Below are positions 1-4,156 of a stretch of DNA of 6,651 nucleotides, piece by piece. Both the position numbers and the translations under genes were made by a program. Below the pieces are notes generated by a model that saw only the letters and a program-made list of their open reading frames with translations, searched no databases and was not told the origin of the DNA. How positions within the stretch are numbered: position 1 is the first letter of the stretch; the number at the start of each line of letters is the position of its first letter. This DNA comes from Dehalococcoidia bacterium (GTDB taxonomy: Bacteria > Chloroflexota > Dehalococcoidia > GIF9 > AB-539-J10). The DNA lies in assembly GCA_030627025.1 (NCBI GenBank), contig DAOUSX010000057.1, positions 1-6,651 of the forward strand, in the 5' to 3' direction.

Positions 1-2
1 GG

Positions 3-149
3 GAGGCGCGCAATACCGGCGCAAACATCTTAGCCGTAGCATCCCCTATTTGCATGATGATGCTCGAGGACGCAGTCAAGACAGAAGGGCTGGAAGAGGA
101 ATTAGCCATCAAGGATATCTCCCAAATTGTGGAGGAATCTTTACTATAA
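3..149 (+). CDS. Partial CCG-domain Fe-S protein (HdrB/GlpC-like), C-terminal 48 residues
   Basis: The 3' end of a gene that begins before the window; frame 3 is open from the first full codon to TAA at 147-149. The tail reads EARNTGANILAVASPIC, then MMMLEDAVK and KDISQIVEESLL. This matches the end of cysteine-rich CCG-domain proteins (heterodisulfide reductase B, GlpC/LldE-like Fe-S oxidoreductases), whose usual form is TGA-x-hydrophobic-ACPFC-x-x-ML-x-DA, followed by a DI-x-E-hydrophobic helix. In those proteins the C-terminal CxxC helps bind an Fe-S cluster used in electron transfer to quinone, flavoprotein or disulfide partners. Here the first Cys of the CxxC is Ser (TCC), leaving SPIC. 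The partner and exact subfamily cannot be told from the fragment. A 61-bp gap separates it from the next gene, which has its own promoter-like boxes. Confidence 0.65.
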   Translation, partial: EARNTGANILAVASPICMMMLEDAVKTEGLEEELAIKDISQIVEESLL

Positions 150-153
150 AGCT

Positions 154-187
154 TAAATTGTAACGCCGTCTGACAATATAATTTTTT
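154..187 (+). terminator. Possible weak intrinsic terminator after the Fe-S gene
   Basis: An AT-rich imperfect inverted repeat, TAAATTGT (154-161) against ACAATATA (173-180), pairs at 7 of 8 positions around an 11-nt loop. A run of six T (182-187) follows almost at once. Shape and position, just after the stop at 149, suit an intrinsic terminator, but the stem is poor in GC and overlaps a TATAAT box. Confidence 0.3.
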
Positions 188-204
188 CTCATATAGGTTA
201 TAAT
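177..204 (+). promoter_or_regulatory. Two TATAAT -10 boxes upstream of the DUF350 gene
   Basis: Perfect TATAAT hexamers occur at 177-182 and 199-204. The first has a weak -35 candidate, TTAAAT at 153-158, with an 18-bp spacer; it would start RNA near 189. The second ends 6 bp before the ATG at 211, so a start about 7 nt downstream would fall at the ATG itself, giving a leaderless mRNA. CTGACA at 170-175 resembles a -35 but is 23 bp from the second box, which is too far. No Shine-Dalgarno sequence lies before the ATG. The boxes are read directly; which one is used is inference. Confidence 0.45.
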
Positions 205-210
205 ATTGCT

Positions 211-699
211 ATGGAAGCGATAGGTCCCAGCACCGCCTTCTATGTGGTAGTACTGCTCTGGGTAGGCAGAGTCATAATTTGGACATTCATTTGTACTTTG
301 CTGGCCTGGCTTGGAATCAGGGTGCTGGATGCACTTACCCCGCGCATTCAGGAACGAGAGAGAATAGGAGAGAACCCGATTTCAGTAGGTCTGTTCATAG
401 GTGGTTTTTTCATTCTGGTTGGCCTGGTCATCCATGGGGTGGTAACGGGCCCTGCTGTAGCTGGCGGTGGCTTGTTGGCAAGTCTGATTGATCCCAAGAG
501 GCTGGGGTTGGTTGCTGTTAGCTTTCTGGTAGCCCTTCTTTTAGGAATAGCCCTACTGCGTGTCGTGGACAAGTTGACGCCAAAAATTCCTTTCCTCAGC
601 GTTGAGCAGAATCCAGTTGCGGTAGGAATCTATGTTTTCGGTTATTTGATTTTCTTTGGTTTGATAATGCATAGCGCTTTAACCATGTATTTATTGTGA
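211..699 (+). CDS. DUF350 family four-helix inner-membrane protein
   Basis: A 162-residue, highly hydrophobic protein with four predicted membrane segments (about residues 10-35, 57-80, 98-117, 136-158). It consists of two tandem copies about 80 residues apart. RVLDALTPRI (37-46) matches RVVDKLTPKI (117-126); ENPISVG (54-60) matches QNPVAVG (133-139); GLVIHG (71-76) matches GLIMHS (150-155). A D-x-LTP loop followed by NP and a glycine-rich helix is typical of the DUF350 (YjfL-like) family, whose biochemical role is unknown. The copies face the same way and each contributes two helices. ATG 211 is the only Met start near the N-terminus; it lacks a ribosome-binding site and follows a TATAAT box. 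The stop at 697-699 is 6 bp before the next gene, so the two are probably co-transcribed. Family assignment is by pattern only. Confidence 0.75.
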   Translation: MEAIGPSTAFYVVVLLWVGRVIIWTFICTLLAWLGIRVLDALTPRIQERERIGENPISVGLFIGGFFILVGLVIHGVVTGPAVAGGGLLASLIDPKRLGLVAVSFLVALLLGIALLRVVDKLTPKIPFLSVEQNPVAVGIYVFGYLIFFGLIMHSALTMYLL

Positions 700-705
700 G
701 TTGCT

Positions 706-1527
706 ATGGCAAAACCTTTACAAGCTGTCCTGCTTTTTGCGGCAATCTTGATGACGATAATGCCGGCTACTGCCTCAGCAGTGTCATCAACAAATTACTA
801 TGAGGAGAATGGTGAGGTTTACGACGATTGGAGCATATGCCGCACCAATTCTGCCGGCGAAGATGGCTTCTTGCAGGTCTCGGAAACAGGATTCTGCCCC
901 ATCATACTCGGTGAAAGCTTGGGGGAAAATGCCGATACGGCTTACCAGCTTGGTCAACAATTTGCTGTAGATTACCCCAATTCCAATCGAAGGGCAGAGA
1001 AAATTTTCGCCTTTGCTCGCGACAAGGTCAGATATACCCCTGATGAAGACCAGTTCGGCTTCAAAGAATTTGCCCGGAATGCTGACGAATTAGCAACCTC
1101 TATTGGCAATGAAGGAATTGGCTATGGTGACTGCGAGGACTACGCCATATTGCTTGCTGCAATGTATAAAGGGGCAGGACTTCGCTCGGCGATAGTATTG
1201 GCACCAGGACACGCCGCGACGCTGGTATATCTACCCGAATACAACAAGGCTAACCGAATTCTGTCCATTAACGGCGAATCAGGCTGGGTCTGGCTTGAGG
1301 CTACTGGCAGGAACAATCCGTTAGGCTGGATGCCGGAAAGATTCATCGGTGTTGAATTAATGGCCTATGAAGTTGCGGACGAAGCCATAACCAAAATGGA
1401 GCCAACTGATAAATCTCCCACCGTTATAACTCCAAGTGGCGGCGGCACTGGAATTAATATATCCCCGTTCTTTGGCGTGCTGGCAATGATGTGGCTTTTC
1501 TCCATGTTCCGACGGAGAAGACGCTAA
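706..1527 (+). CDS. Exported, membrane-anchored transglutaminase-like protein
   Basis: A 273-residue protein with an N-terminal signal peptide (hydrophobic residues 7-20, likely cleavage after ATASA, residue 25), an extracytoplasmic domain and a C-terminal anchor. The transglutaminase/papain-like core shows GYGDCEDYAILLAAM with candidate nucleophile C143, PGHA with H169, and WVWLEATGRNNPLGW with E198 where many relatives have Asp. C45 and C64 are the only other cysteines and could form a disulfide. A linker with PSGGG (243-247) leads to a hydrophobic helix (about 252-268) and a terminal run of five Arg. This layout resembles processed C-terminal sorting signals (GlyGly-CTERM or PGF-CTERM type) but may be a plain anchor with inside-positive charge. 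The domain may be a peptidase, transpeptidase or amidase; the substrate is unknown. Weak GAG precedes the ATG. The DUF350 gene lies 6 bp upstream. Confidence 0.75.
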   Translation: MAKPLQAVLLFAAILMTIMPATASAVSSTNYYEENGEVYDDWSICRTNSAGEDGFLQVSETGFCPIILGESLGENADTAYQLGQQFAVDYPNSNRRAEKIFAFARDKVRYTPDEDQFGFKEFARNADELATSIGNEGIGYGDCEDYAILLAAMYKGAGLRSAIVLAPGHAATLVYLPEYNKANRILSINGESGWVWLEATGRNNPLGWMPERFIGVELMAYEVADEAITKMEPTDKSPTVITPSGGGTGINISPFFGVLAMMWLFSMFRRRRR

Positions 1528-1559
1528 ATCACCCCTTTCACACCGCGGCAATTCAACCC

Positions 1560-1592
1560 AGAAGCTGCTATTCGATTATCACTATAGCTTCT
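1560..1592. repeat. Short inverted repeat after the transglutaminase gene
   Basis: AGAAGCT (1560-1566) and AGCTTCT (1586-1592) form a perfect 7-bp stem around a 19-nt loop, 33 bp after the stop of the transglutaminase-like gene. No clear T tract follows on either strand, so it is at best a weak or Rho-assisted end signal for the converging transcripts. Confidence 0.3.
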
Positions 1593-1764
1593 TAACTCCC
1601 CGTAGGCAATCACTCCACCAGTCAAGGCTGTAGAGTATAATCCTTTTGCCTGTATCTATTGTAGCACTTGCGCTGAAGTTTACTCGAGAAAAGCTATCAT
1701 TATGAATAAACATTATTCCCTCCAGCTACAGAAAAAACGTAGAAACGATAAGCAGTTCCACTGA
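1588..1764 (+). pseudogene. Decayed ferredoxin-like (4Fe-4S) coding remnant
   Basis: Frame 1 here reads LLNSP, stop (TAG 1603-1605), then AITPPVKAVEYNPF, CIYCSTCAEVYSRKAIIM, NKHYSLQLQ, and ends at TGA 1762-1764. CIYCSTCAEVYSRKAI follows the bacterial ferredoxin pattern C-x2-C-x2-C-x3-C-P-x2-AI. Three cysteines remain (codons 1651, 1660, 1669), but the fourth Cys is Tyr (TAC 1681-1683) and the following Pro is Ser. The leading V-x-YNP and trailing NKHYSLQ resemble the sequence around a cluster in 2[4Fe-4S] subunits such as EchF/HycF/NuoI. There is no ATG, GTG or TTG in frame before the cysteines after the TAG, and another stop lies at 1585-1587. It therefore looks like the fossil of a longer Fe-S gene. 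It lies opposite to, and just beyond, the hyp operon. Homology is judged by eye. Confidence 0.55.
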
Positions 1765-1774
1765 CTAATTTCAC

Positions 1775-2779
1775 CTAGCATATCCTTGGTAATAGCTCAC
1801 CAGAGAGCATGTCAATAATTCGGGAAGGGCCTAGTTTTGTTTTCATGATCACCCTTCCAGTATGGTCGTTAGTTACCTCACCAATGATAGCTGCATCTCT
1901 TCCATAGCGGTTCTGCTTCATTTGAGCTAGAACCTTACTAGCATCACCTGGCCTGACTACAGCTACCAGCTTACCCTCATTGGCGACATAAACAGGGTCG
2001 AAGCCTAAAAGCTCACAAGCAGCCTTAACCCCCTCTTTTACCGGTATCTTATCCTCTTCTACCACAATGCCCACATTAGATTGCTTAGCAAATTCGTTAA
2101 GTGTGGTAGCCAGCCCGCCTCTGGTAGGGTCACGGAGGCAGTGAATATTTGGGGAGGCTTTCAGCATTTGAGCCACCAATTTGTTCAATGGAGCACAATC
2201 GCTCTCCAGGAGTGTCTCGAACCTGAGTCCCTCACGTTGGCTCATTATAGCTATGCCATGGTCGCCAATGGTGCCGCTCAAAATAACCCTATCGCCAGCT
2301 TTAGCATTGGCTCCTGAAATATCAATTCCAGCAGGAATAATGCCTATCCCCGAGGTATTGATAAATAGTTTATCGGCCTGCCCTTGGTTTACTACCTTGG
2401 TATCCCCGGTGATTATATCTACCTGTGCCTCATCAGCGGCTGCTTTTATTGACTGGACTATGCGTTCAAGTTCAGCTATGAGGAGGCCCTCCTCTATGAT
2501 TACGGATAGACTCAAATATAGAGGTTTAGCTCCGTTCATGGATAAATCGTTAACCGTACCACAAACAGCCAACTTGCCTATATCTCCGCCGGGGAAGAAG
2601 ATGGGATTGACTACATAGCTATCAGTGGTGAAAGAAAGGCGGCCACTAGCTTCAAAAATAGCTGAGTCATCTAACTTGTTTAACAAAGGATTAGCCAGCG
2701 AGGGAAGAAATTTTCTCTCTACTAAATCATGGCTTAATTTGCCACCGCTGCCGTGGGCTAAAAGAATGGTATCATTCAT
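1775..2779 (-). CDS. hypE: HypE, hydrogenase maturation carbamoyl dehydratase
   Basis: HypE accepts a carbamoyl group from HypF on its C-terminal Cys and, with ATP, dehydrates it to a thiocyanate that supplies the CN ligands of the NiFe site. The 334-residue product has the PurM/AIR-synthase-like fold signatures: HGSGGK (9-14), DDSAIF (37-42), AVCGTVNDLSMNGAKPLYLS (71-90), TGDTKVV (124-130), DPTRGGLATTLNE (217-229) and ANEGKLV (266-272). It ends in the diagnostic PRIC, with C334 as the modified residue. A longer reading frame runs upstream to 2920, but that part overlaps hypD and is not HypE-like. ATG 2779 is chosen because the family begins with this N-terminus and a GGAG box sits 6 nt before it. 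The start overlaps the hypD end by 8 bp, suggesting coupled translation. It is the last gene of the operon; its stop is TAG at 1775-1777. Confidence 0.95.
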   Translation of the reverse strand: MNDTILLAHGSGGKLSHDLVERKFLPSLANPLLNKLDDSAIFEASGRLSFTTDSYVVNPIFFPGGDIGKLAVCGTVNDLSMNGAKPLYLSLSVIIEEGLLIAELERIVQSIKAAADEAQVDIITGDTKVVNQGQADKLFINTSGIGIIPAGIDISGANAKAGDRVILSGTIGDHGIAIMSQREGLRFETLLESDCAPLNKLVAQMLKASPNIHCLRDPTRGGLATTLNEFAKQSNVGIVVEEDKIPVKEGVKAACELLGFDPVYVANEGKLVAVVRPGDASKVLAQMKQNRYGRDAAIIGEVTNDHTGRVIMKTKLGPSRIIDMLSGELLPRIC

Positions 2780-3860
2780 AGCTTGCTCCATACTGATAAT
2801 AGGCAGCACAAGTTCCTTCACTGGAGACCATGCAGGGACCCACAGGTTTTTCCGGAGTGCAAACTTTACCAAAGAGCTTGCAATCGAAAGGTAAGGCAAC
2901 ACCACGTAGTATATCCCCACAGCAACATCCTTTAGGCTCTTTAGCAGGTTTTAGACTTATCGAGAAAGCATTGTCAGCATCAAAATGCTGGTATTCCTTG
3001 TTAATCTTTAAGCCACTTTGAGGCACGTTTCCAATTCCTCGCCAGTCGGCACCATCAATTTCAAAAACCTCATCTATCAATTCTAATGCTTTTCTATTCC
3101 CTTCTGGCTTTACTCCACGGCGATAGGCTATCTCTACTTTTGGCTTGCCGCTTTCAATTTGCTCCACTAGCTTATCTATGCTTAGTAAAATATCCAGGGG
3201 CTCGAAGCCTGAGATAACATAGCCAACTCCATAATCCTCGGGGATAAACTCATAGGGATGAGAGCCAGTTATAACGCAGACATGCCCCGGACCAATAACA
3301 CCATCTAGCTTGACCTCACCTGACTCCAGCAATGCTCTCATCACTGGCGGAGTTAACTTGAGCAGGGAAAGGACATAGAAATTTTCTACCCCTTCCTTTT
3401 TTGCCTTAATTATAGAGGCGGCTATGGTTGGTGCCGTGGTCTCAAAGCCGATGCCGATAAAGATGACTGACTTCTTAGGATTAGCTTTTGCTGTTTCTAT
3501 AGCATCCAAAGTGGAATAGACAATTCGTATGTCGGCACCTTCAGCCTTTGCCTGCTGTAAGCTAGAGTAACTACCAGGAACCCTCATCATGTCTCCAAAA
3601 GTGATGATAATGCCGGGCAAATGAGCCAGAGCAATAGCCTTATCCAGATCGCCAATCGCCGTTACGCACACGGGGCAGCCCGGCCCTGACCTCATTTCCA
3701 CTATCTTGGGAACAAGCTGGCGAATCCCATATCTCATTATGGCATGTGTATGCCCACCACAAAATTCCATTAACCTGATTTGCCTGGTGGTGTGCTTAGC
3801 GATACGGTGTGCTAGTTTTCTAGCTAGCTCGCTATTTCGATACTCCTCAATGAACTTCAC
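2772..3860 (-). CDS. hypD: HypD, Fe-S hydrogenase maturation protein
   Basis: HypD, with HypC, is the scaffold on which Fe(CN)2CO is assembled before delivery to the hydrogenase large subunit in the cytoplasm. The 362-residue length is normal. Conserved elements in order are MEFCGGHTHA (31-40, with C34), SGPGCPVCVT (58-67, C62 and C65), the GFETTAPT loop (138-145), GPGHVCVITG (190-199), and a C-terminal cysteine cluster. The C-terminal cysteines are CCC at 312-314 and C327, C334, C343 and C351, which include the 4Fe-4S ligands and redox thiols of the family. The start is GTG at 3860, inside the end of hypC (14-bp overlap); no strong ribosome-binding site is seen, so translation is probably coupled to hypC. 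The N-terminus MKFIEEYR fits the family. The gene appears intact. Confidence 0.96.
   Translation of the reverse strand: MKFIEEYRNSELARKLAHRIAKHTTRQIRLMEFCGGHTHAIMRYGIRQLVPKIVEMRSGPGCPVCVTAIGDLDKAIALAHLPGIIITFGDMMRVPGSYSSLQQAKAEGADIRIVYSTLDAIETAKANPKKSVIFIGIGFETTAPTIAASIIKAKKEGVENFYVLSLLKLTPPVMRALLESGEVKLDGVIGPGHVCVITGSHPYEFIPEDYGVGYVISGFEPLDILLSIDKLVEQIESGKPKVEIAYRRGVKPEGNRKALELIDEVFEIDGADWRGIGNVPQSGLKINKEYQHFDADNAFSISLKPAKEPKGCCCGDILRGVALPFDCKLFGKVCTPEKPVGPCMVSSEGTCAAYYQYGASYE
2786..2789 (-). promoter_or_regulatory. Ribosome-binding site deciding the hypE start
   Basis: GGAG on the - strand, 6 nt before ATG 2779, within the last codons of hypD. It supports this start over the in-frame ATG at 2791, which has no such box and would add four residues. 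Confidence 0.7.
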
Positions 3861-4074
3861 TCACACTCGCTATCTCTTGCAATAATTTTAGGGTCTCTTT
3901 GGCTTCAACTTCATCTACAACACCTATGGCATAGCCAGTGTGAAGCAGCACATAGTCACCCACCCTTACTTCCGGGGTCAGAGCGATGCTAGCTCGACGT
4001 CTCACGCCCCCTATCTCTGTCTCTGCCTCATCACCTTCTATGGCGACAATTCTAACTGGAACTGCTAAACACAT
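3847..4074 (-). CDS. hypC: HypC, hydrogenase maturation chaperone
   Basis: A 75-residue HypC/HybG/HupF-family protein. It binds HypD and carries the iron with its CN and CO ligands to the large-subunit precursor. The N-terminal MCLAVPV gives the essential Cys at position 2, exposed once Met is removed, and VGDYVLLHTGYAI (38-50) is the conserved OB-fold motif with H45. The C-terminal helix EVEAKETLKLLQEI is also typical. The start is fixed by the MC requirement; no clear Shine-Dalgarno is visible before it. hypC follows hypF after 82 bp and overlaps hypD by 14 bp. The size and motifs are complete, so it should be functional. Confidence 0.95.
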   Translation of the reverse strand: MCLAVPVRIVAIEGDEAETEIGGVRRRASIALTPEVRVGDYVLLHTGYAIGVVDEVEAKETLKLLQEIASVSEVH

Positions 4075-4156
4075 TGCTCATGGTATTTTAGCCCAAGCCC
4101 TTTGATAAATCCAACAACTAACCGCAGTTGATTTTTTGTAGGGTTTTCAGGAGTAA

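Noticed and set aside
1528..1650. - strand 40-codon frame reading ALTGGVIAYGE, loosely like CinA
   Set aside because: Too short, bounded by stops, and the + strand reading of the same region matches ferredoxins far better.
1732..1740. T run on the - strand after hypE as an intrinsic terminator
   Set aside because: Only a 3-bp stem (CGT/ACG) lies directly before it; too weak to call.
2181..2618. A 145-codon + strand open frame opposite hypE
   Set aside because: It is the antisense shadow of a strongly conserved hypE sequence and shows no domain or ribosome-binding site of its own.
2780..2920. Extra 47-residue N-terminal extension of hypE
   Set aside because: It lies wholly within hypD, has no HypE similarity, and the downstream ATG 2779 has a GGAG box and the family N-terminus.
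4085..4114. Possible internal promoter for hypC (TAAAAT with TTGGAT, 18-bp spacer)
   Set aside because: The -35 matches only three of six bases and hypC fits well as part of the hypF operon.
4115..4137. CAACT/AGTTG inverted repeat followed by six T on the + strand between hypF and hypC
   Set aside because: The T run faces the + strand, where no gene precedes it; for the - strand operon it would be an A run before a 5-bp stem, so it is not a usable terminator.
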